Assembly: GCA_026182355.1 (NCBI GenBank)
Contig: JAPFBL010000321.1
Coordinates: 1-64,000, forward strand
Direction of reading: 5' to 3'
DNA: 64,000 bases
Source: Hermatobates lingyangjiaoensis
Lineage: Eukaryota > Arthropoda > Insecta > Hemiptera > Hermatobatidae
The position numbers and the translations under genes are program-made. A model generated the notes under the pieces. It was given only the letters and a program-made list of their open reading frames with translations, had not been told where the DNA came from and did no database searches. Each line of letters begins with the position of its first letter. Positions within the stretch are counted from its first letter, which is position 1. Below are positions 1 to 9,190 of the stretch, piece after piece.

Positions 1-366
1 AAAGATAATTCAATGTTTCAAATCTAGGGTTATCAGTTTTAGGAGAAAATAAATGTTTTTCAAAAAAACGTTTTTGGCAAAAAAAGTGACTTTCCCATAA
101 TGCATAATTCTCCCAAACAATAGGAATCTTCTTCCCTATGGACCCATTTTTGTGTAAAATATCAACTTGATCCATCAAAGATTCTGGACTGTAGCGTGGT
201 AACAAGCAATGCTAACACACTCACCCACACACACACACACACAGACATCATCGAAAAAACGTCATAGAACGACTTCTGGGACCTCAAAACATGTAATTCT
301 GTCAAAATCTCGAGATCGATTTTTTCACGATCACTATACTCGTACTTTACTTATAGTAAAGTAAAA
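1..366 (+). repeat. Retroelement 3'-end-like repeat, copy 1 (truncated by window edge)
   Basis: This stretch is repeated almost base for base at 5158-5525. Both copies contain a (CA)n tract followed by a conserved block and end in a short palindrome, ACTTATAGTAAAGT, and an A-rich tail. In copy 2 the repeat lies just downstream of a retroelement-like reading frame, which suggests it is a 3' UTR. The family was not identified. The two copies are direct repeats about 5.15 kb apart, but I do not read them as LTRs because the sequence between them is a mosaic of other elements, some antisense. Confidence 0.6.
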
Positions 367-786
367 AATAAGAAATAATTAAAAAATTATGTCTTTACCG
401 ACTATAAGAGAGAAAGAGAGAGAAGAATCCTGTATATTTTCTTTTTTAATACTAACTACTGTACTTTTTCATTACGAGTTCTATTTTTTTTTTACTGTAA
501 TTACAGTTGAATAGCTTTTTTATAGTTCTTAATTTTTAATTGAACATTTCAGGACCCCGCGAAACACTGAATCTGCAAAAACTGAACCACGAACTTCCAG
601 GGTTTATTGTATTCACAAAATATAGAGTTTTAATTTTGAACTTTTCTTCTTCTATTGCATTTATTTATAATTTTACTATATATATGTTCATTTACTACAA
701 ATAGGTGTATTTTTTCTTTAGAATTATACCTGTTAAATCAAAACTAAATATATATTTATTATAATTTGATATTTTTTTTGTTTCAG
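367..786. other. AT-rich intron-like stretch
   Basis: No gene was recognised here. It ends in a strong polypyrimidine tract and AG acceptor directly before the exon at 787. A GC-richer patch at about 553-607 looks like the end of a DNA-transposon MITE rather than an exon. Confidence 0.4.
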
Positions 787-902
787 ATACTGTTATATTT
801 GACAATTCTTATAGTTACCTGAGAAGTAAAAAGCTTCACTATTCCATCCTTGTTACTCCTCCAATTGAAGGAACATCACATCCATTAGACAATGAAGAAT
901 AA
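787..902 (+). CDS. Terminal exon of a GOLD-domain protein (partial host gene)
   Basis: A T-rich tract ending TTTGTTTCAG is followed by a 116-nt open segment: 2 nt of a split codon, 37 codons and a TAA stop at 900-902. The peptide contains FDNSYSYLRSKKLHYS followed by LVTPP. That closely resembles the last beta strands of GOLD domains, the C-terminal FDNSYS...RSK...Y pattern of GCP60/ACBD3 and SEC14-like proteins. Those proteins act in Golgi or lipid trafficking. The tail after the domain is short and acidic (LDNEE). The rest of the gene must lie to the left of the window. Which GOLD protein this is cannot be decided from 37 residues. The splice site and motif are visible; the family call is from memory of the family. 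Confidence 0.68.
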
Positions 903-1296
903 TTTTGTTATTTTATATCTTATTGTTTGTTTTCACCAAAAACTGTTTCTCAGACCAACTTGTTATTTATGTGATACTTAAGCTATTCATTCTTGTGTTT
1001 CAATTAAGTTTTATGTAAATTTAAAAAAATTAAATTATTATAAAGCTCATTATTCAAATATATAAATGTTTTTTGATTGTATTATACTCGTTTTAAAATG
1101 TATTAGTTTAATGTAAAATTTGTATAATTTAAAGTTAATTAAATGACATCCTAAAATGTATTTAAAGAATATATAATATTCATTTGCACAATATATACTA
1201 ATCTATGCCATTACCAGTAATCGAAACTAATTTAAATTCAGAAAGATAGGTTTTAAAAGAAATAGTTCAGACAAAAACGTGTAAAACAATGGATTA
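903..1296. other. 3' flank of the GOLD exon, AT-rich, no gene seen
   Basis: Very AT-rich sequence, probably the 3' UTR and downstream flank of the preceding exon. ATTAAA-like polyadenylation candidates occur near 1030 but no canonical signal stands out. Confidence 0.35.
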
Positions 1297-1418
1297 TAAC
1301 GGTTAGGTTAGGTTAGGTTGCAGTGATAGTCTCACAAGAGAACACACGTAGGGCGAGCATTGGCCCCTTTGTGATGCCACGCAAAGAAGATTGATTCTAC
1401 AGTGGGAGTCCTAAAATA
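1297..1418 (-). repeat. SINE family S1, 3' tail fragment
   Basis: It matches the tail half of the tRNA-derived SINE seen complete at 19262-19583: the GCAGTG...CACAAG...GAACACAC block and the GATTCTAC...GGGAGTCCTAAA block. Its outermost end is a short run of GGTTA units (1301-1320) instead of the usual TAG triplets. Confidence 0.7.
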
Positions 1419-1514
1419 TAAATTATATTAATAATTTATGCATCTTTTAAAATAAGTTTTAGATAAAATTGTTTAATAGTTTTTTAAGATACTATGGATA
1501 TGTGTTCAAAAATC

Positions 1515-1550
1515 ACCCTGTAGATGGTCAAAGAAGACCGAAACGTCGGT
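1515..1550 (+). ncRNA. Minimal hammerhead ribozyme motif, PLE type, family J
   Basis: Stem I is ACC (1515-1517) pairing with GGT (1548-1550). The core reads CTGTAGA, with one deviation from CUGANGA at A6. A single T precedes stem II GGTC/GACC with loop AAAGAA. GAAA then runs into the self-complementary ACGT, and the H17 base is C. A PLE N-terminal reading frame starts 21 nt downstream. The A6 change may impair cleavage. Confidence 0.7.
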
Positions 1551-1570
1551 AATAATAATAATGATTAAAA

Positions 1571-1688
1571 ATGGACAGAAAATCATATGGTGAGTTAATA
1601 TACTTGGTTCCTGGAGAATTTAAAGGACTAATTTGAAAAAGAAATCCAAAAAACTGATCAAGACAAAAGTAGGCAGAAAATTTAATCT

Positions 1689-1712
<24 letters not shown>
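1571..1712 (+). pseudogene. Penelope-like element ORF, N-terminal fragment
   Basis: An ATG at 1571 opens a frame reading MDRKSYGELIYLVPGEFKG, which resembles the conserved PLE N-terminus (FGELxxxLPEEF). The frame is then broken by stops, and the sequence runs into (CA)n-(TA)n at about 1690. It lies directly downstream of the hammerhead motif at 1515, as expected for a PLE 5' end. It is a dead fragment without reverse transcriptase or GIY-YIG domains. Confidence 0.6.
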
Positions 1713-1726
<14 letters not shown>

Positions 1727-1774
1727 AACTAGAATTTAAAAAGAACACATAGAAGGAAACCACTGAACTCAGTA

Positions 1775-1801
1775 CTATATTTCGATGTCCTCGTCTTCAG
1801 G
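1775..1801 (-). ncRNA. Degenerate hammerhead motif, PLE type, family E
   Basis: On the minus strand a CTGAAGA core is followed by C, a weak stem II, and GAAA leading into self-complementary ATAT. It is flanked by the family E sequence also seen at 56266-56480 and borders a long (TA)n tract. Stem I is not convincing, so cleavage is doubtful. Confidence 0.5.
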
Positions 1802-1828
1802 AAAGAATGAATCGCTCCAAAGGCTGAT

Positions 1829-1847
1829 AACGACTCATATATATATA

Positions 1848-1888
<41 letters not shown>

Positions 1889-1990
1889 ATATAATATTAA
1901 TAATATAATATAATATATATAAAATTAAATATTAATATATATAATTATATCATATAATATAATAATGTATAAATATATATATTTCATATA
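1829..1990. repeat. (TA)n microsatellite, imperfect
   Basis: Long imperfect TA run with scattered extra bases. (TA)n tracts border nearly every PLE-derived copy in the window. Confidence 0.9.
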
Positions 1991-2109
1991 AAATTGAAAT
2001 ACAATTATATATATTTCACTCAAAATTCGAAAAAAACGATCCAAACTGGACGCAAATCAGCTCAAAAACGTAGAAAAGCAACCTACAGAGAAAGAGACAC
2101 ACTTACAAA

Positions 2110-2140
2110 CTCAAATTTTCGGGCAATCTGTCTTCAGGAG
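2110..2140 (-). ncRNA. Hammerhead-like motif, PLE type, family H
   Basis: On the minus strand stem I CTC pairs with GAG, the core is CTGAAGA, and GAAA leads into self-complementary AATT with H17 = T. Stem II is poorly formed. The surrounding block, with a tail reading GATCGTTTTTCCGTTTATTAAG, recurs in pieces near 27180, 57640 and 59330. Confidence 0.5.
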
Positions 2141-2486
2141 AAAAGAGAAAGGGAGACCAAACACGTTGTAGACGCAACGGCTAGTAACCCTGTTTGGATC
2201 GTTTTTCCGTTTATTAAGTGAATATAAATATATAAATGTTTAATAAAAGAAATATGAATATCTTTTAAAGTGTTCAAATAATAAGATTTAATCCTTATAA
2301 CAATAAAAGAAACCCAAATATTTTCTGATGTTTTTTTATCGTGTGATGAATGGTTGCAGTAATCACTATACATTTAGTAACCATTAAAGAATCTTAATAT
2401 ACAATATATAGTACTTAGTGTATTTAGAAAATTCATTGTTTTTGTGTAATTTTGAAGCACGTGAAAGGTGTTTTTTCGTTCTTTAG

Positions 2487-2536
2487 ATTGATTCTATTAA
2501 CTTAAAAAAAAAAAAATTTAAGTTAATAGAATCAAT
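2487..2536. repeat. Perfect 20-bp inverted repeat around a poly(A) loop
   Basis: The arms at 2487-2506 and 2517-2536 are exact reverse complements, separated by ten A residues. Such a perfect palindrome is recent or under constraint; no transposon TIR signature was recognised. Confidence 0.85.
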
Positions 2537-2540
2537 AATT

Positions 2541-3050
2541 CAATAAACAATAAAATATTAGTAAATAAATTTTAATAAAACAATAATTATTCATTATTGT
2601 TTTTCTACGAATATGTCATCAGATTACAATATTAAATATATGGTGGACCAATGGGTGGTGGTATCACTTATCAATACTACTTGTTGGATAGTTGGATAGT
2701 TTTAATAAAATAATAAATAAAAAAAAAACAATATGAAAGCAATTATAATATAATAATGAGAACTGTGAGGTTGTATCCGTTGTAACATGAGAAGATTTTG
2801 GATAAATAAGTCACAAAATACGTATCATGAAGACAAATCAACAAAATTTGTTACCAAATTTTTGGCTAACAAAGTATTAAAAACTCTAAGTTTTAAAGGA
2901 GTTTTTGAAGGAGTTTTTTTTTGTAAAACGCCTTTAATCAATTAAATTAGAAATAATAGAGAAATGTTTGAATTCAAAAAGTATAATTGGATTACAATAA
3001 TCTATTGCAAAAATAACTAGAGTAGGTATAGGATTTACTACAACTGGAAT
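2541..3050. other. AT-rich, no gene recognised
   Basis: Low-complexity AT-rich DNA with poly(A) and poly(T) runs. No repeat family or exon could be supported. Confidence 0.4.
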
Positions 3051-3058
3051 TGTTACTT

Positions 3059-4110
3059 CTAGAGTCTAGGGGCCGCCTCAACTGGTGCCTTGCTTGCGGC
3101 CTGCAACCTGCCCTCTGCCGACCTTGCAAAGTTCTCTACCTGAAAGGACACTTGCTCTTTTACAGCCACCAGAATTTCGTTTTTCAACTCAAAGAGTGTA
3201 GTGGCTACTTCTTCTCTCACTTTTCTAGTGATCCGCATTTCATAATCTATAGGAGTGCCACCGCCCCTATAGTTATCAAAATTTGCCTTCACTGTTCCAG
3301 TTAAGGCCCTGATTTCGTCCATTCCCATGGCGAACTGCAAACTTGCTCTTTTCAGCCCGGCGAGAGGCTCCATATGGCCTGGGTTTTCCTCCTCGATTTT
3401 CTGAATGCTTTTATTAAGCATACAGATCGTGGCCATGGCTTGGTCTAACTTGCCATAAATTCGGCCCACATTCATGTCGAAGTCCACTACATGCGACAGT
3501 GTGTCCCTATCGCATGGGGCTTCTACACTACACACGTTTCCTTGCGCCCTTGGTTCTTTCATTGTCCTCTCTGAGTCAGGGGACGCCATTCTTCCTCTTT
3601 TGGTCTCTGTCAGGGACATGCTCTCGCGGCTCCTTTTCTTAGACTCCGGAGTCGCTATGAGGTCATTTAGGAACTTGAGATTATCCGAAGATAAACCATC
3701 CTTTCCGGGGGAGATGAACGCTTCCAGGTTTTTCTGCTGTCCACTCATAGCGACCTCGCTATTCCTTCTTGGCGCTACACATAGCTTCCCTAACTCACTT
3801 GCTACCTTCTTGTCGGCGGATTGTCTCCTCAACACATCCGTAGGAGCGGACGAGGTCTTGCCCATTGACGTCCTCACATACTTCCCATCTGCACCCCTCG
3901 GCCGGGGGTTGGCAACCAACCTTAGTAGGGCTTCGCATCTTATCCTCCGCTAAATTTGCCCTAGGAGATTTTCTCATCTGATTCTCGCTCCTGGAGGAGG
4001 TCGATTTCTGTTCGGCTTTTGGTGACTTCCCACTCCTGATTAAAATGACGTTTTCCCCGTGCCTGTAGCTCCACCTGGAGCCGAGATAAACGCATTCAAA
4101 GGTAGGGTCA
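3059..4110 (-). pseudogene. Non-LTR retrotransposon ORF1 (gag-like), frameshifted
   Basis: A 286-codon minus-strand frame (3059-3919) is followed upstream by a second open frame. The two join if one frameshift near 3900-3920 is allowed, giving a protein of roughly 340-350 residues. It is rich in Ser, Lys, Arg and Glu, has a basic N-terminal half (KKRSRESMS region), and a helical, coiled-coil-like C-terminal half with ITRKVREEV. No CCHC knuckle is visible. The GC-rich composition stands out against the AT-rich surroundings. Tandem 43-bp repeats lie upstream on the same strand at 4501-4801, the place of a 5' UTR promoter array. No reverse transcriptase follows, so the copy is truncated. It was judged ORF1-like from length, composition and position, not from a firm domain hit. 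Confidence 0.55.
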
Positions 4111-4500
4111 AAGTTCAATCCAGAAATTTTCTGGGTTAGGGGATTGGCCCAGAGGGCCGGAGATGATGGGAAACTATCAGGGGGGGTAATAAAATAAAAT
4201 TGGATATGGGCCAGGTATGAAAAATAAGGGGGGGGGGAGAGAAAATTGGAAAACGCAAAAAAACCGCTGAAGACCCAGAAAGTGAGTGTTAAAAACTTCT
4301 CACAATGCTCCAAAAGTAAAAAGCTCCAGATGACAACTCACTAAAAAGTGCTCAACGCTCTATTGCCCTCTCTCTCGACTAAATTGAGAAAAAACCCGCA
4401 GGGGATGCTCTCAGTATCACCGAAGGTCCAGGATATCGCCGTACCCGGACAAGTCTTGCACCCGACGACTGACGGCACGAAACTCAAATGAAAAGATATT

Positions 4501-4801
4501 GAAAAGACCAAGAGATGACGTAGGAATCGCCGTATAATTTCATGAAAATACCAAGAGATGGCGTTAGAATCGCCGTGTAATTTCATGAAAAGACCAAGAG
4601 AAGTCGTTGGAATCGCCGTGTAATTTCATGAAAAGACCAAGAGATGGCGTTAGAATCGCCGTGTAATTTCATGAAAAGACCAAGAGATGGCGTTAGAATC
4701 GCTGTGTAATTTCATGAAAAGTCCAAGAGATGGCGTTAGAATCGCAGTGTAATTTCCTGAAAAGACCAAGAGATGGCGTTAGAATCGCCGTGTAATTTCA
4801 T
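4501..4801 (-). repeat. 43-bp tandem repeat, 7 copies (probable retrotransposon 5' UTR monomers)
   Basis: Units start at 4501, 4544, 4587, 4630, 4673, 4716 and 4759, an exact 43-bp period with a few substitutions. The plus-strand unit contains GACCAAGAGATGGCGTTAG and TCGCCGTGTAATTTC. The position just upstream of the antisense ORF1 suggests promoter monomers like those of other non-LTR elements (inference). Confidence 0.85.
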
Positions 4802-4914
4802 GAAAATACACGGTTATATCAAGATAGTCCACTTCTATCCTGATATTATTACTTTCATTTTATTTAGTTATTTTTGATTTTTAGTTTTTATCTATAGACA
4901 GGTTAGAAAACACA

Positions 4915-5070
4915 ATGGTTTTACTACAGAAAGGACAGAGACTCAATCTAACTGAACAGATAGAAATATATATACATAAAAATGAGGGTAAATTAAATGA
5001 ACAAATAAATTATGATCCGTCAAACAGTATGGCTTGTATCGCTCTCACAAGGTTTGAGATTGGATTATAA
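4915..5070 (+). pseudogene. Short retroelement-like ORF fragment
   Basis: A 51-codon frame from ATG to TAA contains KGQRLNLTEQIEIYIHK and LNEQINY. The pattern KGxxLNLxExxEI...LNEQ recalls the C-terminal part of GIY-YIG-bearing PLE polyproteins, but this is from memory and uncertain. The repeat at 5158-5525 follows closely, where a 3' UTR would lie. Confidence 0.35.
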
Positions 5071-5157
5071 GTCAAAATTTTTACATTTTAGTGAAAAAAA
5101 TATTTCCTGTTGTTTAAAATTCTGAATATATTTTTCGTTTGTTTCATTTGTACCCTC

Positions 5158-5525
5158 AAAGATAATGTCAAAATTTCAAAACTCTAGGGTTATCAGTTTA
5201 GGAGAAATAAATGGTTTCTAAAAAACGGATTTTGGCAAAAAAAGTGACTTTCCCATCATGCATAATTCTTCCCAAACAATAGGGAGAATCTTTTTCCTTA
5301 TGGGGCCCATTTTTGTGTAAAATATCAACTTGATCCATCAAAGATTCTGGACCGTAGCATGGTAACAAGCAATGCTAACACACTCACCCACCCACACACA
5401 CACAGACTCATCGAAAAAACTTCATAAAACGACTTCTGGGACCTCAAAACATGTAATTCCGTCAAAATCTCGAGATCGAATTTTTTTACGATTACTATAC
5501 TTACTTATAGTAAAGTAAAAAATAC
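5158..5525 (+). repeat. Retroelement 3'-end-like repeat, copy 2
   Basis: Nearly identical to 1-366, including the (CA)n tract, the block around CTTCTGGGACCTC, and the terminal ACTTATAGTAAAGT palindrome. Part of the same terminal motif (TTACTTATAGTAAAG) also occurs inside the element at 20170-21650. Confidence 0.65.
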
Positions 5526-5758
5526 GAATAAAGATCCTGACTTTTAAATCTAGATCATGAAATGAGAGTATGTTAACACGTCCTAATATAAATGAAGTCA
5601 AAAAACACCGACCTCAAATTACCTATTAAATGCAGTTTGAAATTTATCATTAAATAAACATTTTATACTATACTATGCCTATTGTTAGTACTAAGGAGGT
5701 TAGTAAACATCACGTTTGTATAGAAAGATGTCATAACTTTTGAAACCTTGTTCTAGAC

Positions 5759-6386
5759 CAGTGATACTCAACCACTGTGAGGCGTCATTCTTCAAGCGTG
5801 ACGCCAAATTTTGCGGATGCATACAGTAAAATAGTGAAACAAACTTTTGGTGAATGCATTTTGCTGCCAGGATATGCATCGAGAAGAAATATAGATAGCA
5901 GAAGTTAAGATAGAGCTTGTCTACATTTAAAGGATGTCGATAACTAAAATGAATGCATACATGATATAAGTGCTATTGCAGCGTAGTCTTATCATAATGG
6001 TATGCTTTAGCTTATCATAAAAGTATTGGTCCCGCAATGTAAGATATCTTTGGACGCGCAGCCCTACAGGCTCCGAACAAGTATGTTTCCAGTGACGTTC
6101 ATTGTACGAACGTGAGTACAAACAAAGGGTTGAAACAACGCACCTGATATATTAGTCTCGTAAATATTCTTGTTGGATTTTATATTCCATTGAAAATTAT
6201 TATCGTCCGCTATTTTTACAAAATATATCATATTATAGGCACAACAATTAATTAGCTATGGCTTTTAATTTATCATATTTATTATTATATTTATTATTTT
6301 TAATTTAATTTATCTGATTGTTGGTGTAGAGCAAAATTTTAAATTATTAAAAGTTTGCCGTGACGAAAAAACCTTGAGAAACACTG
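5759..6386 (+). mobile_element. hAT-type MITE with 8-bp target-site duplication
   Basis: The element starts CAGTGATACTCAACC and ends CCTTGAGAAACACTG, imperfect inverted termini of the CAGTG...CTCAA hAT type. The flanks TTCTAGAC (5751-5758) and TTGTAGAC (6387-6394) are an 8-bp duplication with one mismatch, as hAT transposases make. It is about 628 bp with no transposase frame. The 3' end, with its GTCACGG...AAAGTTTGC block, resembles the sequence starting at 17281. Confidence 0.7.
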
Positions 6387-6394
6387 TTGTAGAC

Positions 6395-7026
6395 TTTCGA
6401 GTTTATGTCATCAGAGAACAACTCAAATTAACAGGCATACGGTAACATAAAGGCTTTACAGATGCAAATAGAAAATAATAAATGTTCTGTAAGAACAGGT
6501 TACAGAAAAATCAAGTAAAGAAAAAAATAAAGAATATAATAAACATACTAAGATCACTGAAAAATTAAAAAAAAAAAAGAAAACAAATTGTACAAAACAC
6601 TAGGATGTAAGATCAGAAACAGCAGTATATTTGGAGTCTCTTTTCATAAAATTTGGCCTTACATTACCCTAGGCCTAATTTACTTAACTATTGGTTGAAT
6701 TAAAGATGTGTCTAGTCTAACAAGCCCTGGGCTAGTATTAATGAGTTTTTTAAAGTAGTATACTTCCTACTGTTTCTTTCAATGTTTATTTTCTTGACCT
6801 TGTCTTTCAGAAACCTAATATTGCTTGCTGTTTTACCATTTTCTGTAAAAAAATAATGTTTACATAAAATGAAAACATATAGTGATGCCACTTTTATATA
6901 AAAACATAATGTGAAAGACCACAAAGATTTATTTTTTTATTTTTTTCTTGTGATATTTACTATATATACAATAATTATAACGAAAGTAACACAAATATAG
7001 ACCCAACAATAGCTCATTTCTATATT
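6395..7026. other. AT-rich, no gene recognised
   Basis: Contains A-rich runs and a short minus-strand open frame at 6712-6924 of 70 codons that resembles nothing known and has low-complexity composition. No splice sites support it. Confidence 0.35.
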
Positions 7027-7071
7027 TTAAGTCACATAGCCACCGTCCTGCATACCTGTGAGAGACATCAC

Positions 7072-7104
7072 CTCTTGATAACGACGATTGATAAAATATA
7101 AAAG
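7072..7104 (+). ncRNA. Degenerate hammerhead motif, family C
   Basis: It reads CTTGATAACGACGATTGAT and then AAAATATA, aligning with the better family C copies at 53532 and 53675 (CTGATGA, GAC/GTC stem II, GAAATATA). Several core positions have decayed. Confidence 0.4.
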
Positions 7105-7180
7105 TGTTCCTTTTTGTGTTGAATTTGTTATTATTCTTATCTAAAGTTTTATGGGCCGTTTCATTTGATATTCTTTATAC

Positions 7181-7213
<33 letters not shown>

Positions 7214-7303
7214 TATTTTCTAACACTATATATATATACTGATGTTTATGTCAAACGGCTTGAGTAGCAGTTTGCTTCTCAACGCGAGTACTACGCACTT
7301 CTT

Positions 7304-7331
7304 CCTGATGACGACGGATGTTGAAATATTG
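7304..7331 (+). ncRNA. Hammerhead-like motif, PLE type, family E
   Basis: An intact CTGATGA core is followed by a weak stem II (GAC/GTT region) and GAAATAT, giving self-complementary ATAT with H17 = T. The family E tail then runs into a (TA)n tract at 7381. This copy sits next to the putative host exon at 7466-7550, in what would be its downstream intron. Confidence 0.5.
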
Positions 7332-7465
7332 TAGTGAGTTCTGTAGTGACTTTCTGTGTTCTTTCCTATGTGTTAAAGTTTATATATATATATATATATA
7401 TATTAGTATAAATATATAGAATAAAGCTATTATATTATTATATAGCTATATATATAGCTACTTAC

Positions 7466-7550
7466 ATGCTATAAACTGGAAATATGCCGATGTAAAGAAA
7501 AAGCCTTCTATGTTTCTCTTATTCACTTCTTGACCGTTAACCTTTTCAAT
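7466..7550 (-). CDS. Internal coding exon of an unidentified host gene
   Basis: On the minus strand a perfect acceptor TTTTGTTTGCAG is followed by 28 open codons plus one base, and then a consensus donor GTAAGT. The peptide begins IEKVNGQEVNKRNIEGFFF and continues with aromatic residues (TSAYFQFIA). Exon length (85 nt), phase and both splice sites fit a genuine metazoan exon. The protein was not recognised. Neighbouring exons could not be placed: 7027-7140 was considered but fits a decayed ribozyme copy better. Confidence 0.55.
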
Positions 7551-7589
7551 CTGCAAACAAAATAACAAAAATTAGTACATGAATAGTAT

Positions 7590-7835
7590 AAAAAGATTTC
7601 ACATAAATACGTGAAACAACAATCAATGATTAAACCACAATAAGAATGGGAAAACAAGACTAAGATCTTTCAACCGTAACAAGCGGTCTTCGTCAGAGTC
7701 AAAAACCCAACTGAACACTAGATGCAGAAAACATCTGGTGAGGAGTTGAGAAGAGTGGGAGGGAAGAGTGGTATTTTAAAAGGGTGAAAGCACAGGAAAG
7801 GACTAAAGTCCAGAATACTTAATGAATAGTATACT
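7590..7835 (-). mobile_element. PLE-derived family A insertion, long form
   Basis: The block runs from a CACGTGAAA-type palindromic arm (plus strand TTTCACATAAATACGTGAAA) through the ribozyme to an upstream region containing GGGAGGGAAGAGTGGTATTT. The same upstream region recurs at 19070-19200 and 49720-49850, so family A copies have variable 5' ends and a constant 3' end. Confidence 0.6.
7658..7700 (-). ncRNA. Minimal hammerhead ribozyme motif, family A
   Basis: On the minus strand stem I GACT pairs with AGTC (4 bp). The core CTGACGA is intact (N7 = C). One A then precedes stem II GACCG/CGGTT with loop CTTGTTA. GAAA overlaps the self-complementary stem III AGATCT, and H17 = T. Every conserved hammerhead position is present. 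A two-stranded (dimeric) form would give stem III 6 bp. Family A is the commonest ribozyme family in the window. Confidence 0.8.
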
Positions 7836-7985
7836 TAAATATAGAAGAAATATATGATAGTACTAACAGATGTCCGTGCCCGTCTTTGACCGTTATTTTA
7901 CACAAAATCAGAGATTATACGTGGTATTTCAAAATAGTATTAGACAAAATATACAATAGGAAAAAATATGTTTATTTGCATAGTG

Positions 7986-8690
7986 TTAAGCAAGTGCCTC
8001 TGTACACACCACATTAGCTGTCTGTCCTTCAGGTGCATGAAAGAACAGGTGGTTGGAACCCAGACTCTTGAGGAAGCAACATACAGTTGACTATGGAGAA
8101 ACTTTTGGTCTTACTCACATCCATTCTTATAATAGAAAGAGTTTAGCCTTGCGATTTATTTATCGTCATTGCGAAACAGACACTGATGGGAAATTGCAAC
8201 CGTTTGAATTGAAAGGGACAGTTGCTAGGTATCAATTGTATGCGTGGTATTAACAAAACACAGACTCCCCAGTACCTCACCAAGTCATGATATCAGGCTC
8301 TATGATGTATCTGTGCTAAGCATGCATTCGGAGTAGTTGCAAACTTTTGGAGCATAAAAGTTTGGGGCTAAGGTTTCATAATAGCATGATTGGTGCCCCT
8401 ACTTTAAGTTTTAGGTTAATAGCAGGCAGTCAAGGTGCAGTCGCGGAGTCGAGAAATTCAATTGGATAATGAACTTCTGCCTCATCACTAATCGCTCTGT
8501 TTACTGACTTATAAGTTCTTTTCTCAGCTTGATATAGTGCAAGAAATTGTTTATTGATTTTTCTTGCCTGCTTATTTGTAGGAGTGAGAATTGCTCCTTC
8601 ACAAAGCCAGTTATTCTGAATAGATGGCAGATCTTGAACTTCAGGAAACACCTTGCCAATTATTTTTTTTTTCTGGGAGTTTATATGCAA
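7986..8690 (-). pseudogene. Helitron helicase C-terminal domain, decayed
   Basis: Reading 8690 to 7986 in shifting frames gives the successive PIF1-like helicase blocks of Helitron RepHel proteins. These are [45 protein letters not shown] with [20 protein letters not shown], and the terminal LFFHAPEGQTANVV...EAL before a stop. In-frame stops after KSQG and after MLL, plus at least two frameshifts, kill it. The Rep domain and the N-terminal helicase motifs are absent. Short plus-strand frames here are shadows. Confidence 0.85.
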
Positions 8691-8699
8691 ATGAAATTC

Positions 8700-9190
8700 A
8701 ATTCAACTTACAATACCTACTTGCTACACATGTATATTTTTAAAATAAACATATCTGTTAGCCAAAGACAGCTTAAAAGTTCATAACTTCGCTTCTACGT
8801 TGAATTTTTAATGCATTCAAATCTTAGATTTTAAGTTAGACATACACAAACCTACTTTCAAAGTTTCAGTTCACTATGCCTTATGGTGGCTGAGTTTACT
8901 TGTGAGAAAATTTTGCAGACAAACTGAATAACTGACAAACCGACAGACAGAAATTTTCTAAGGGTGAATTCGGTTTCGGTTTCTCTAGATAACTTGAAAT
9001 GAGTCGGTTTTAAGCAATGTACAGATAAAACCTTTCTTTTATTTATATAGATTAAATAATAGTTATATGATTTGTAAGTTTAAAGTTGATAATAGAGTTT
9101 TATCATTTTATTTTCTTTCCTCTGAATATAATGTGAGCTTAGAATTACAGTTGAAACCTTGTCTATATATAGATAGAAGTATGGTAAATT
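8700..9190. other. AT-rich flank of the Helitron relic
   Basis: No gene was recognised. It may include non-coding Helitron sequence, but no CTRR terminus with a 3' hairpin could be fixed. Confidence 0.35.

Noticed and set aside
553..607. A possible exon after ACATTTCAG
   Set aside because: The CGCGAAACACTG...GAACCACGAA pattern resembles a Tc1/mariner-type MITE end; the frame runs on into AT-rich sequence.
1301..1320. GGTTA repeats resembling arthropod telomere (TTAGG)n
   Set aside because: Fewer than four units, at the end of a SINE tail where simple triplets normally lie; not a telomere.
1..5525. Direct repeats as LTRs of a 5.1-kb retrovirus-like element
   Set aside because: No TG...CA ends, primer site or pol, and the sequence between contains unrelated insertions in both orientations.
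7027..7140. A 37-codon minus-strand frame after CTTTAG, ending in GGYVT
   Set aside because: The segment aligns with decayed family C ribozyme sequence, and its phase gives a different reading when joined to the exon at 7466-7550.
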